This document shows positions 28,109 to 36,871 of a stretch of 64,000 bases of DNA, piece by piece. The stretch's first letter is position 1. Every line of letters starts with the position of its first letter. Source of the DNA: JBAVEL01 sp049587715 (GTDB lineage Bacteria; Bacteroidota; Ignavibacteria; UBA10030; UBA6906); NCBI GenBank assembly GCA_049587715.1, contig JBAVEL010000186.1, positions 16,881-80,880 of the forward strand, written 5' to 3'. The notes beneath the pieces are model-generated. The model was not told where the DNA came from and did not search any database. It worked only from the letters and a program-made list of their open reading frames with translations. A program made the position numbers and the translations under genes.

Positions 28109-29355
28109 GGAACCGCCGCGCATGGGGATGGGCCCTCCTGGCCGTGGGCGCCGGCTTCCTGTTCGGGCTCTGGGCGGGGTGCGCCCCTCCCCGGGACCCC
28201 CGGCACCTCGTCATCTGGCACCAGATGCGGGTGGACGAGCGGCTGATCCTGGAGGAACAACTCCGGCAGTTCATGGCGGAGAACCCGGGTGTGAGGGTGG
28301 AGCAGATCTACAAGGAGACCGAGGAGCTGAGGTCGGGCTTCATCATTGCCGCCATTGCAGGGCAGGGTCCCGACCTGGTGTACGGCCCGTCGGATCAGGT
28401 GGGGCCGTTCGAAGTCATGGGCATCATCCGGCCCCTGGAGGACCTGTTTTCCCCCGCGTATCTTGCCTCGTTCACCCCCGCCGGACTGACCTGGTACCGG
28501 GGGCATCTGTATCAGATGGCCGACAAGCTCGGCAATCACCTGACCCTCATCTACAACAAAGACATGCTCCGCAGGCCCCCCGAGACGGACGAGGACCTGA
28601 TTGCGGAAGGCATGCGCCTGACCTCCGATACGGACGGGGACGGGAAGACGGACGTGTACGGCCTTTGCTGGAACTACACCGAGCCCTTCTTCTTCATCCC
28701 ATTCATGACGGGTTTCGGGGGCTGGGTGATGACGGAGGAGGGCGTTCCGACGCTGGAGAGCAGGGGGACGGTGGACGGCCTGCGGTTCATCCGGGACCTG
28801 CGGGACCGGTTCAAGATCATCCCCGGGGAGGCGGACTACAACATCGCCGACATGCTCTTCAAGGACGGGAAGAGCGCCATGATCATCAACGGGGACTGGT
28901 CCTGGGCCGGGTACAGAAAAGCGGGAATCAACATCGGTGTGGCTCCTCTGCCGCGCATTACCTCCACGGGACTCTGGTGCGCCCCCATGGTATCCCCCAA
29001 GGGGTATTCCCTGAACGCCAATGTGCCGGCCGAAAAGACCGAACTCGTGGTGCGCCTTCTGGAGTTCCTGATGCGGCCCGAGATCCAGCTCTCCACGGCC
29101 CGGGCTCTCTCCACGATGCCCACCCGGCGGGAGGCCCTCCAGTCGGAATACGTCCAGAATGACGAGACGCTCCGGAATTCCGCCCGGCAGATCGAGCAGG
29201 GGAGGCCCATGCCGGTGGTGCCCGAGCTGCGGGCCATCTGGGACGCCATGCGCCCCGCCTATCAGGCCGTTCTGGGGGGGGCCATGACGCCGGAAGAGGC
29301 GGCCCGCGCCATGCAGCAGCTTGCCCTCCGGAAGATCAGGGAGCTCAATGAATAA
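28105..29355 (+). CDS. malE: ABC transporter sugar-binding lipoprotein (MalE-like)
   Basis: 416-residue extracytoplasmic receptor delivering maltodextrins to MalFG. The ATG at 28105 overlaps the upstream stop (ATGA). The signal peptide ends in a lipobox (FGLWAGCAPP), so the protein is lipid-anchored. The solute-binding protein family-1 fold is seen in HLVIWHQMRVDERLI, GQGPDLVYGPSDQVG, GNHLTLIYNKDML, GKSAMIINGDWSW and GYSLNAN. The permease genes follow after 51 bp. The MalE assignment rests on similarity plus context; related proteins bind other oligosaccharides. Confidence 0.9.
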   Translation: MRNRRAWGWALLAVGAGFLFGLWAGCAPPRDPRHLVIWHQMRVDERLILEEQLRQFMAENPGVRVEQIYKETEELRSGFIIAAIAGQGPDLVYGPSDQVGPFEVMGIIRPLEDLFSPAYLASFTPAGLTWYRGHLYQMADKLGNHLTLIYNKDMLRRPPETDEDLIAEGMRLTSDTDGDGKTDVYGLCWNYTEPFFFIPFMTGFGGWVMTEEGVPTLESRGTVDGLRFIRDLRDRFKIIPGEADYNIADMLFKDGKSAMIINGDWSWAGYRKAGINIGVAPLPRITSTGLWCAPMVSPKGYSLNANVPAEKTELVVRLLEFLMRPEIQLSTARALSTMPTRREALQSEYVQNDETLRNSARQIEQGRPMPVVPELRAIWDAMRPAYQAVLGGAMTPEEAARAMQQLALRKIRELNE

Positions 29356-29406
29356 GGGCACCCATACCGGGCGCCGGCCCGGACCTGTCGCGGGGAGTGA
29401 CACCGC

Positions 29407-30303
29407 ATGAACCGTTCATCCAACCGGCTCTTCATCGCCTTCCTGGTGGTGCCCGCCTTTCTGATTCTCCTGGCGGTGGTGTTCTACCCCTTCGTCTACA
29501 ATGTGGTGATCTCCTTCTCGAACATGAACCTCCGCCACATCAAGGACTGGGAGCTGATCGGGCCGCGCCAGTACGTCAAGGTGTTTACCGAACCGACCCA
29601 GCCCGATTTCTATATGGTCTTCGGGAAGACGATCATTTGGACAGCCGTGAACGTCTTCTTTCACGTGGTGGTGGGCGTGTTCCTTGCGCTCGTGTTGAAC
29701 CAGAAGGACATCCGGGGGAAACCCCTCTTCCGCACCCTCCTGATACTGCCCTGGGCCGTGCCGCAGTACATCGTGGCCCTCACCTGGCGCGGGATGTTCA
29801 ACTACGAATACGGGTCCGTCAACCTCCTGCTCACGCGCTACCTGAACCTTCCCGCCGTGGAGTGGCTCAAGAGCCCGACGGAGGCGTTTCTCGCATGCAT
29901 CATCACCAACGTCTGGCTCGGGTTCCCGTTCATGATGGTGATCGCCCTGGGCGCTCTCCAGAGCATCCCCCACGAGCTGTACGAGGCGGCGGACATAGAC
30001 GGCGCCTCCTGGCGGCACAAGCTGACGAAGATCACCCTCCCCCTGATCCGGCCCGTGATGATTCCCGCCGTCACGCTCGGCACGGTCTGGACATTCAACA
30101 ACCTGAACATCGTCTGGCTGGTGAGTAATGCGGGGGAGCCCTCGGACCAGACGCACATTCTTGTTTCCTTTGTGTACAAGGCGGCCTTCAACCTGTACCG
30201 GTACGGCTACGCGGCGGCCCTTTCCATGGTGATCTTTGCCCTGCTGCTGGCCTTCAGTCTCTTCTTCATGAAGCGGACCCGGGCAACCGAGGCGGCCTAC
30301 TGA
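29407..30303 (+). CDS. malF: ABC sugar transporter permease (MalF-like)
   Basis: 298-residue inner-membrane permease with about six helices, beginning LFIAFLVVPAFLILLAVVFY. The cytoplasmic coupling loop that docks the ATPase is clear: YEAADIDGASWRHKLTKITL (EAA motif). It lacks the long periplasmic loop of E. coli MalF, as in most MalF-like proteins outside enterobacteria. It lies between malE and malG, and is expected to pair with MalG and a MalK ATPase such as that at 775-1878. Confidence 0.92.
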   Translation: MNRSSNRLFIAFLVVPAFLILLAVVFYPFVYNVVISFSNMNLRHIKDWELIGPRQYVKVFTEPTQPDFYMVFGKTIIWTAVNVFFHVVVGVFLALVLNQKDIRGKPLFRTLLILPWAVPQYIVALTWRGMFNYEYGSVNLLLTRYLNLPAVEWLKSPTEAFLACIITNVWLGFPFMMVIALGALQSIPHELYEAADIDGASWRHKLTKITLPLIRPVMIPAVTLGTVWTFNNLNIVWLVSNAGEPSDQTHILVSFVYKAAFNLYRYGYAAALSMVIFALLLAFSLFFMKRTRATEAAY

Positions 30304-30324
30304 CCGGCGCCTGAAAGGATCATC

Positions 30325-31158
30325 ATGCGGCCCAAGACCATCCTGCGGCGTGTCGCCAGCTATGCAGTGCTCATCCTCTTCTCGGCAATCGCCGTCTATC
30401 CCGTCCTCCAGGTGGTGACCATTTCGCTGCGCCCTGCGGACCGGCTGCTCTCCACATCGCTCGAGGTGATCCCCGAGAACGCAACCCTGGAGGCCTACCG
30501 TTCGCTGTTCACCGACCGTCCCTTTCTGCTCTGGATGGGGAACAGCCTGCTGGTTTCGCTTGTGGTCACCCTGACCGGGGTGGTGCTGGCCTCCACCACC
30601 GGGTATGCCTTCAGCCGGTTCAACTTCGCGGGGAAGAGGCTGGGGCTCCTCAGTCTCCTGACCACGCAGATGTTCCCCGCCACGATGCTGCTCCTCCCCC
30701 TGTATATCATGCTCATCCACCTGGGGCTCATCAACACCTTTCTGGGGGTCATCGTCATCTATACGGCCACGGCGCTCCCGTTCACCATCTGGACCATGAA
30801 GGGATACTACGATACCATTCCATACAGTCTGGAGGAGGCGGCGAGGATCGACGGCTGCAACCAGTTCCAGGCCTTCTACAAGATCATCCTTCCCTTGGCC
30901 GCGCCTGCCCTGGTCATTACCGCCCTCTTCTCATTCATGACCGCGTGGTCGGAGTACCTGGTGGCCGCACAGATCCTTCAGGACACGGGTCTCTGGACCC
31001 TGCCGCTGGGGCTCAAGTCGTTTGAGTCCAACATGACCACGGAGTGGGGCCTCTACGGGGCCTCCTCCCTGATCGTGGCGGTGCCCGTGGTGGTTCTGTT
31101 CCTGGGACTCAGCCGGTATCTTGTGTCCGGGCTGACCCTGGGGAGTGTGAAGGGCTGA
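30325..31158 (+). CDS. malG: ABC sugar transporter permease (MalG-like)
   Basis: 277-residue second permease of the maltodextrin importer, with a ribosome site (AAAGGA) before the ATG. Six helices are expected; the EAA coupling loop is LEEAARIDGCNQFQAFYKII. The hydrophobic core includes TQMFPATMLLLPLYIMLIHL and ALVITALFSFMTAWSEYL. The stop lies only 6 bp from the end of the convergent debranching-enzyme gene. No ATPase follows, which supports use of the remote MalK-like protein. Confidence 0.92.
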   Translation: MRPKTILRRVASYAVLILFSAIAVYPVLQVVTISLRPADRLLSTSLEVIPENATLEAYRSLFTDRPFLLWMGNSLLVSLVVTLTGVVLASTTGYAFSRFNFAGKRLGLLSLLTTQMFPATMLLLPLYIMLIHLGLINTFLGVIVIYTATALPFTIWTMKGYYDTIPYSLEEAARIDGCNQFQAFYKIILPLAAPALVITALFSFMTAWSEYLVAAQILQDTGLWTLPLGLKSFESNMTTEWGLYGASSLIVAVPVVVLFLGLSRYLVSGLTLGSVKG

Positions 31159-31164
31159 GAAGTC

Positions 31165-34100
31165 TCAGCGGCGGCTGCGCGCCGCGTCGTAGAGGTTGGA
31201 TTCCCGGGCCGATTCTCTTCCTCCACCCGTCCATTCGGAGGCCCGCAGGGAAACGGTTCTGAATTCCCCGAGTCCCGCTGCACCGTGGTCGTCCTGGGCC
31301 CCCGCCAGCACCGTGATACCCCAGGCGGAATCCGGCACGCCCAGATAGCGGAGGGGAAGGGAAAACGCGACCCGCGCCCTCTGCGCGTCCCCGATGGGGG
31401 AGACCGCATCACCGGGAGCGGGTACGTAGGCGGCCAGGGTCTCCCCCGAGGCGTCCTCCACGCGGACTCCTCCCCCCACGAGTATCAGACGTTCATACGC
31501 ATCCCGCGCATCCATCAGAAAGCCGGCATTGGCGGGGATACTGACCGCGCCCGAGCCGGGGATGCCGTCTGTGTCGATTGCGATGGCCGCGAGGGTGAGC
31601 TGGAACCCGTACTCGGGGTGCCAGCCGGGGTCGGCCAGGGACCGGAACCGAAGCTCCAGGTATGCGTTGGAGTCGTCCCGGCTGAGGGTGAATCCCGTGA
31701 GATCCAGACAGCCCCCCCGGAAGGCCGGATGGGTGGGGTAGGTGTACCTGCCCAGCGTCTCTCCCCCCGGACCCACCCCTGTGTCGTCCCCCTCGGGGTC
31801 CTCCAGTCGCACAAGCACCCGCGCGGCCGGGTTGGCTGCTTTGACCTGTGCCAGATTGAGGATCGGATGGGTGGGGCCGCCCACGGATCTCAGGCCGGGA
31901 AGGAGCATGGGAACGGCGAACCTCAGACCCCCGAGGGCAGGATCCGGGTGACGGAGGGTTTCGGATACTTCAGCCGGGGTGGTCTTCTGTCCATTGACGT
32001 AACAGGTTATCTCTCTCCCTCTCAACACGACTCTCAGCTCGCCCCGGGGCGGGATGGCGACCTTGAGGCCCAACTCCGCTCCGTCCTCCCCCGGGAGCGA
32101 GAGCTCCACCGTACCCCCCCGGCGGAGGTTCCTCCCCCACAGGAGGACCGTTTGCGTGGGTCCGTCCCGCAGGATCTCCACAGGGACCCCCCGTCCGTCC
32201 AGGTTCAGAACAGCCCTCACGTTTCCCAGGGCCCGGGGGATCCGTGGCCGGAGCCGTATTCTGTGGTGGAGAATCTCCACCCGGGCCCCCAGGTAGTCGT
32301 CGTAGAAGTTCCGTATGAACTCGGCCAGATTCCAGGCCTGCGAGAAGGTTCCGGAAAGCTCCGGTTCCTGCGCCCCCTCCCTGGGGAGAGCATCCAGGAG
32401 CTCCGACTGCGTCCCCACTGCTCCCCGGTCCAGGATCTGGGCGGCTGCGTTCGAGGTGAGCCGGAAGGCCGTTTCCTGAAGGGAGAAGCGGCAGAGCTCC
32501 GCAACCACGGGTCCCGAGAGCCATGTCCAGACGGTTCCGTTGTGGTAGGCCGCGTCGGGGGGGTAGAAGGGCTGGTTCCTGTGATACGGATGGAAGCCCG
32601 GGTCCCCCTGCCACAGGGAGGCCACTCCGTGCTCATAGGTGAGGTTTCCCACAATCCGGGCGAGCGCCTCCGCCCGTACGGAGTCGGGGAGAAGCTCCAT
32701 CGTGAAGATGGCGTTGGGCCTCAGACGAACGTCCGCTGAGCCGTCGCGGTTCAGGTGGTCGGCGATCCCCGCCGGCGTGATGAAGCGTTCCCGGAAGGAT
32801 GCCCCGACACGTGTGTGGAGGCTGTCCCACCGCCGGGCGGATGGGGCATCCCCCATCCGTGTGGCGAACCAGACCCCCGCCTCCAGCTGGCGCGACCAGA
32901 GGGCCTGTATGTCGTTTGCCCTGTCGCCGCGCGCACTCCAGGGGCCGTCGGGACCGACCGCATCCATCCAGGTCTCGGCATCTCCGTGGATGAGGAATCC
33001 CGAGCTGTCGGTGTGCCGGCGGATGGTTCCTTCGATGGACCGGATCACCGTGGGATAAACGGCAAGGGCGAATACCGAGTCGCCGGAGCGGAGGACGTAG
33101 TCCCGCGCCGTCTCCACAAAGCGGGGGGTCCCGTCCGCCGTGTTGTAGGCCTTCTCCCGCGCGGTCACGATGTTGGGAATGCGGCCCTCATCGGGGGAGG
33201 CGGGGTCCGTGTTCTGAAACCCCGCGAACGAAAGGAGGATTTCCCTGGCCAGACTCCAGCGACCCGTGACCAGCGCCGCTCCGGGGAGCGAGATGAAGGT
33301 ATCCCTACCCCAGTAGGAGTTGAACCAGGGGAGCCCCGCAAAGATGCCGCGCCCGCGCTGATTCATAACCAGCGCATCCAGGGACAGCTTCGCCCAGGCA
33401 AGAGCGCGATCGAAGCGGGGGTCCGAGGTGCGGACCCCGGTGGCCGAAAGGAGGGCTTCCATCCGGTCGCGGCGGCGTTTCTCCAGCATCCCCACGCGCC
33501 CGGGTACGGAGCGGAGGAGCGCTTCGGCCTGCTCCCGGGATCCGCCCCCCGCAAAGACGAAAAGGTGCAGCCGGGCATTGCGCCGGGAGAGCCGGATGAG
33601 CGCCCTGCGGGCCTCCGCCCCCTCTCCCTCCTGCACGCGCGCAGGGAGGCATGCGGGCCCCCCTGCGGAGAGCCAGCGTCCCGGCGGCGGGGTCCCGGGT
33701 GCCTCTGCCCCGGTGCCCGAGAAATCCATGGAGGCCGTGTTCTCCGAGAGGAACACACCGGCCTGTGCGGGATATGTCCCGCCTCCCGGGTAGACCTCCA
33801 CGCCCGCCTGGACGGGACGCGGCGCCTGGAGGCGCACGTAGAAGACAGGGAGGGAATCCGCCATTCTCACCTCCTCGGTGATTCCCCCGCCGTACCGGCG
33901 CACCAGGCGGTCGGGGAATACCGTGACCTCCACGGCGTCCGCCCTGTCCAGAGGGCGTCCCTCCAGGAAAAGCCGGTAGTCGTCCAGAAGCTCGGTCCCG
34001 TCCACGTTGAACCCCTGCCAGCCGCTCCGGGAGCGCCCGTGGGTTTCCCCGTACAGGAACGCGGATTGTCCGTTCGTGAAGGAGAACTCCCGGGAGGTTC

Positions 34101-34200
34101 CCTCCACACGAATGCCCAGTTCATCCAGGGTGATTGCGCTCCCGCCCCCTTCAGCCGGCGCTGCAAGGAGAGAGAAGAGGGAGAGGATGAGTGCTTTCAT
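31165..34200 (-). CDS. Exported amylo-alpha-1,6-glucosidase (glycogen-debranching, GH133-like) with glucodextranase-type C-terminal domain
   Basis: 1011-residue debranching enzyme. The ATG at 34200 shares a base with the upstream stop (TGATG); a GTG one codon earlier (34203) is an alternative. A signal peptide is likely (KALILSLFSLLAAPAEG). The N-terminal sandwich domain (about residues 25-230) precedes an alpha/alpha barrel of the GDE C-terminal type: WFNSYWGRDTFISLPG, FLIHGDAETWMDAVG, RANDIQALWSRQLEAG and PDAAYHNGTVWTWL. The last 240 residues resemble the C-terminal binding module of glucodextranase (DPEGDDTGVGPGG, GRYTYPTHPAF, DLTGFTLSRDDSNAYLE). It removes alpha-1,6 branch stubs, so it complements the GH13 and GH57 enzymes. 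It is the last gene of a minus-strand operon with two esterases. Confidence 0.86.
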   Translation of the reverse strand: MKALILSLFSLLAAPAEGGGSAITLDELGIRVEGTSREFSFTNGQSAFLYGETHGRSRSGWQGFNVDGTELLDDYRLFLEGRPLDRADAVEVTVFPDRLVRRYGGGITEEVRMADSLPVFYVRLQAPRPVQAGVEVYPGGGTYPAQAGVFLSENTASMDFSGTGAEAPGTPPPGRWLSAGGPACLPARVQEGEGAEARRALIRLSRRNARLHLFVFAGGGSREQAEALLRSVPGRVGMLEKRRRDRMEALLSATGVRTSDPRFDRALAWAKLSLDALVMNQRGRGIFAGLPWFNSYWGRDTFISLPGAALVTGRWSLAREILLSFAGFQNTDPASPDEGRIPNIVTAREKAYNTADGTPRFVETARDYVLRSGDSVFALAVYPTVIRSIEGTIRRHTDSSGFLIHGDAETWMDAVGPDGPWSARGDRANDIQALWSRQLEAGVWFATRMGDAPSARRWDSLHTRVGASFRERFITPAGIADHLNRDGSADVRLRPNAIFTMELLPDSVRAEALARIVGNLTYEHGVASLWQGDPGFHPYHRNQPFYPPDAAYHNGTVWTWLSGPVVAELCRFSLQETAFRLTSNAAAQILDRGAVGTQSELLDALPREGAQEPELSGTFSQAWNLAEFIRNFYDDYLGARVEILHHRIRLRPRIPRALGNVRAVLNLDGRGVPVEILRDGPTQTVLLWGRNLRRGGTVELSLPGEDGAELGLKVAIPPRGELRVVLRGREITCYVNGQKTTPAEVSETLRHPDPALGGLRFAVPMLLPGLRSVGGPTHPILNLAQVKAANPAARVLVRLEDPEGDDTGVGPGGETLGRYTYPTHPAFRGGCLDLTGFTLSRDDSNAYLELRFRSLADPGWHPEYGFQLTLAAIAIDTDGIPGSGAVSIPANAGFLMDARDAYERLILVGGGVRVEDASGETLAAYVPAPGDAVSPIGDAQRARVAFSLPLRYLGVPDSAWGITVLAGAQDDHGAAGLGEFRTVSLRASEWTGGGRESARESNLYDAARSRR

Positions 34201-35432
34201 CACGGCTTCGTTTCCCAGAATTGAATGAGGATGTCGTCGATGCGCGCCCGCCAGTTGACCCAGTTATGCCCTTCGGGGTATTCCGCGTACGTGCAGGGCA
34301 CCCCCCGGTCCTGGAGGATGTCCGCCATCCTCCGGGTGTGGACCCGTGCATCCCGGATGGTTCCCGTATCCAGATAGAACCGGATCCCCAGGGGGGGGGC
34401 CGCTGCCATCAGCCGCATCATCCGCTCTTCATCCCACCAGTAGGCCGGACTCTGTGCCGCGCAAAGCCCGAACAGGTCGGGCCTCCGGAAGGCGGCGTAT
34501 GTTGCGATGAGGCCCCCCAGGGAGGCCCCCATGACGGCGTGCTCGGCGGGAGCCGAAAGAACCCTGTACCGGGCCGATAGTGCCGGCAGGACTTCCTCCG
34601 TCAGGTACGCTACAAACGTGTCGCTCATGGCGTAGTCCTGCATCCGCATGCTTGTGCGGGAATCTCCGGGATCGGTCCGCGGATCCAGAAAGACCGCCAG
34701 GATGGGTCTGATCTTCCCCTCATCCAAGAGGTTGTCCAGCACCGTCTGCATGAAGCCCAGAGAAAGGTACTCCCCGCCGTCCATCACGAGAAGGAGACCC
34801 AGCGAGTCCTCCTCCCCGCTCCGGGAGGGGGGGAGGTAGACCGTTGCGGGGTGGGTCCTCCCGAGGAGGGAGCTCCTGATGTGCAGGGTGTCCAGACGGC
34901 CCCGTCTCACCCCGCTCCGGGAGAGGACCCAGGGAGACGACACATAGTCCGGCATCCGGATCTCGGAGTTCGGGCCGTACCCCCCCTGGGCCTGCAGGGT
35001 GTTGAAGGGGTCCAGCATCCAGACCGAATCCACGACGAGCTTGTACTCGAAGCGGGCGGCCCGGGGTACGGAAACGGCCAGATGAAACAGGTCTGTACCC
35101 CCAATGCGGCGCATGGTGTCGGCCGAGGGGTTCCAGCCGTTGAGATCGCTCGGCACGGAGACCCGCCCTCCCACCCCCGAGTAGAGGAAATGCACGACGG
35201 TATCCTCCACCACGGGGAGGCCCCGGACGGCGATCCCCCGTGTGAAGGCCGCCGCCAGGGAATCCCGTTCCGCCGGATTCTCAAGCCGCTCGATCCGCTC
35301 CAGGAAGAGGGAGAAAGCCCGAGGGGACTCGGGCATCCGGGCTCGCGCCGGAGGAGGAAGGGCTCCCGCGACGAGCCAGGCAAGCAGCAGGACTGCTGTT
35401 GCCATGGGGGATGCCGCCCTCGCCGGCCGCAC
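34200..35432 (-). CDS. Exported esterase (Fes/CE1-like) with CBM48-like N-terminal module, copy 2
   Basis: 410-residue alpha/beta hydrolase. I chose the GTG at 35432: it sits 1 bp after the upstream stop, has GGAGA 7 bp before it, and gives the signal peptide a basic start (VRPARAASPMATAVLLLAWL). The ATG at 35405 is the alternative. An N-terminal sandwich module (VSVPSDLNGWNPSADTM, FEYKLVVDSVWMLDPFNTLQ) resembles glycogen-binding modules. The esterase domain has nucleophile Ser in VMGASLGGLIATY, LLVMDGGEYLSL as an oxyanion-side strand and catalytic His in YPEGHNWVNWR. The fold matches enterochelin esterase/esterase D. It may remove acyl groups from modified glucans; substrate unknown. It is paralogous to the gene just upstream. 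Confidence 0.8.
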   Translation of the reverse strand: MRPARAASPMATAVLLLAWLVAGALPPPARARMPESPRAFSLFLERIERLENPAERDSLAAAFTRGIAVRGLPVVEDTVVHFLYSGVGGRVSVPSDLNGWNPSADTMRRIGGTDLFHLAVSVPRAARFEYKLVVDSVWMLDPFNTLQAQGGYGPNSEIRMPDYVSSPWVLSRSGVRRGRLDTLHIRSSLLGRTHPATVYLPPSRSGEEDSLGLLLVMDGGEYLSLGFMQTVLDNLLDEGKIRPILAVFLDPRTDPGDSRTSMRMQDYAMSDTFVAYLTEEVLPALSARYRVLSAPAEHAVMGASLGGLIATYAAFRRPDLFGLCAAQSPAYWWDEERMMRLMAAAPPLGIRFYLDTGTIRDARVHTRRMADILQDRGVPCTYAEYPEGHNWVNWRARIDDILIQFWETKP

Positions 35433-35433
35433 C

Positions 35434-36669
35434 TCAGGGTCTCCAGCCGAAAAACCGGCGGAGGATGTCAGGGAGTTCGTTCCGCCACCTCCCCCAGCTG
35501 TGCCCGTCGGGGAATTCCCTGTAGGCGAGGGGGTATCCCCGCTCTTCGAGCACCTGCCGCAGACGGCGATTCCCGGCGATGAAATCGCCCTCGCGGGCCC
35601 GTGCCGCTCCTCCCACGGAGGTCTCGTACGTACCGCAGTCGAGATAGAGCGAAACATCCGGCCGGGGGAGACGTGCCGCCAGGGAGGCCAGCGTGTCGGA
35701 CCGGAACGAGACGTACCCCGACTGGCTTGCCGCATTGGCGAACACATCCGGCCGGGAAAGTGCAAGCCCCAGGGATATGAGCCCGCCGTACGACGCTCCC
35801 ATCGCCAGGCGGGCGGAAGGGCGTGGGATGGTGCGGAAGAGGCTGTCCACAAGCGGAACCAGCTCGTCGGCGACGAAGGAGATGTAGCTGCCGTTCAGCC
35901 CGTATTCCGTGGTGCGGTCGGTCCCGGGACCGGGAGGGGGGACGATGAAGACGGCTGCAAGCGGCGGGACCGCTTCCGCCCCATGCATGGCGTCGAGCAC
36001 GAGGACCGCCTGCGCAAACCTCAGGTAGTCCCCTCCGTCCTGGAAGTAGGCCACCCCACAGCGGAAGGAGGCCCCGGCGTATCCCGGCGGCGTGTACACG
36101 TGCACCTCGTGGGCATAGCCGAGATGGGCGCTCTTTACTCTGAGCGTGGAGAGACTCCCCCCGGGCGCCTCCGGGGCCGCGTCCGGCTCCGGAGCCCTGC
36201 GGAAGCCCGGCATGGCAAGCTCCGAGTTGGGCCCGTATCCTCCCGGCGCCGTGCGGGGGTTCTCGGGATCAAGAATGAAGGAGCCGTTCCCCAGAAGGAG
36301 CTTGTAATCCAGCCGCGCCTCGCACGGGAAGCCCATGCGGAGATGGAAGAGGTCGGTCCCCGGAAGCCGCCGGAAGGGGATCCGGGAACTCCACCCGGTC
36401 ATGTCTCCCGTCAGAAAGACGCTGTCGGTGCTTCCACGGTAGAGGAAGGTCGCCGTGTCTCCCGCCGCATCCACGAGGGGAAGGCGTCCCCTGGCACTCC
36501 GGCTCCAGAGCCCCTCGACCAGACGCTCCCGTTCCTCCCCGGGGGGCGCCGCCTCGGCGCCCGCCAGCAGCGCGGGGAACCCGGGTTCAACGCCCTGCGG
36601 TCGTGTGGCGGCGCATCCGGCCGCACTCAGGAGGGCGGGGATCAGGAGGAGGAAGACGGTGGACTTCAC
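35434..36669 (-). CDS. Esterase lipoprotein (Fes/CE1-like) with CBM48-like N-terminal module, copy 1
   Basis: 411-residue lipoprotein starting at a GTG (36669); the lipobox is LLSAAGCAA. The N-terminal module (DSVFLTGDMTGWSSRIPF, YKLLLGNGSFILDPENP) is followed by an esterase domain: Ser in LAMGASYGGLISLG and His in FPDGHSWGRWRNE. The shared segment GGYGPNSE also occurs in copy 2, showing common ancestry of both domains. It is the first gene of the minus-strand operon that ends with the debranching enzyme. The promoter at 36697-36725 lies just before it, and a transposon is inserted beyond that promoter. Role in the starch locus is inferred from co-location. Confidence 0.8.
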   Translation of the reverse strand: MKSTVFLLLIPALLSAAGCAATRPQGVEPGFPALLAGAEAAPPGEERERLVEGLWSRSARGRLPLVDAAGDTATFLYRGSTDSVFLTGDMTGWSSRIPFRRLPGTDLFHLRMGFPCEARLDYKLLLGNGSFILDPENPRTAPGGYGPNSELAMPGFRRAPEPDAAPEAPGGSLSTLRVKSAHLGYAHEVHVYTPPGYAGASFRCGVAYFQDGGDYLRFAQAVLVLDAMHGAEAVPPLAAVFIVPPPGPGTDRTTEYGLNGSYISFVADELVPLVDSLFRTIPRPSARLAMGASYGGLISLGLALSRPDVFANAASQSGYVSFRSDTLASLAARLPRPDVSLYLDCGTYETSVGGAARAREGDFIAGNRRLRQVLEERGYPLAYREFPDGHSWGRWRNELPDILRRFFGWRP

Positions 36670-36696
36670 CTTCGGGCATGCGCCTGTGGATGGCGG

Positions 36697-36725
36697 AATA
36701 TACGCACGCGGGATGCGGGAAGCAA
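36697..36725 (-). promoter_or_regulatory. Promoter of the esterase/debranching operon
   Basis: On the minus strand TTGCTT (36725-36720), a 17-bp spacer and TATATT (36702-36697), 28 bp before the GTG start. The target duplication of the transposon (36723-36730) overlaps the -35 box but leaves it intact. Confidence 0.65.
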
Positions 36726-36730
36726 TCGGC
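36723..36730. repeat. 8-bp target-site duplication, left copy
   Basis: CAATCGGC directly abuts the left terminal repeat and recurs exactly at 39739-39746 next to the right terminal repeat. An 8-9 bp duplication is usual for IS1-family elements. Confidence 0.85.
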
Positions 36731-36765
36731 GGTACTGTCCTAATTAGGGGGAGGTTGTCCTAAAT
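36731..36765. repeat. Left terminal inverted repeat
   Basis: 35 bp, matching the right end at 30 of 35 positions by my count. Two GTCCTAA boxes (36737-36743 and 36757-36763) lie 20 bp apart, two helical turns, and probably bind the transposase. Confidence 0.85.
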
Positions 36766-36869
36766 CGGTGGGAGTTCCACGATCCTCGCGCCATACATGA
36801 AACGCGAGTTTAGAATCCAACCAGCTTGGAAGGCTGGTTTTCTTCATGACCGCTTCACTCCCACCGATT
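36763..36869. other. Structured sequence: 13-bp inverted repeat enclosing two hairpins
   Basis: AATCGGTGGGAGT (36763-36775) pairs perfectly with ACTCCCACCGATT (36857-36869). Inside are CTCGCG/CGCGAG (36785-36790 with 36803-36808) and AACCAGC/GCTGGTT (36819-36825 with 36833-36839). The whole can fold as a three-way junction in either strand. It starts 2 nt after the transposase stop and ends at the inner edge of the left terminal repeat, so it would be the 3' region of the transposase mRNA. On the plus strand the last hairpin is followed by TTTCTT. Function unknown: a terminator, an RNA element or a DNA site for transposition are possible. Confidence 0.6.
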
Positions 36870-36871
36870 CA

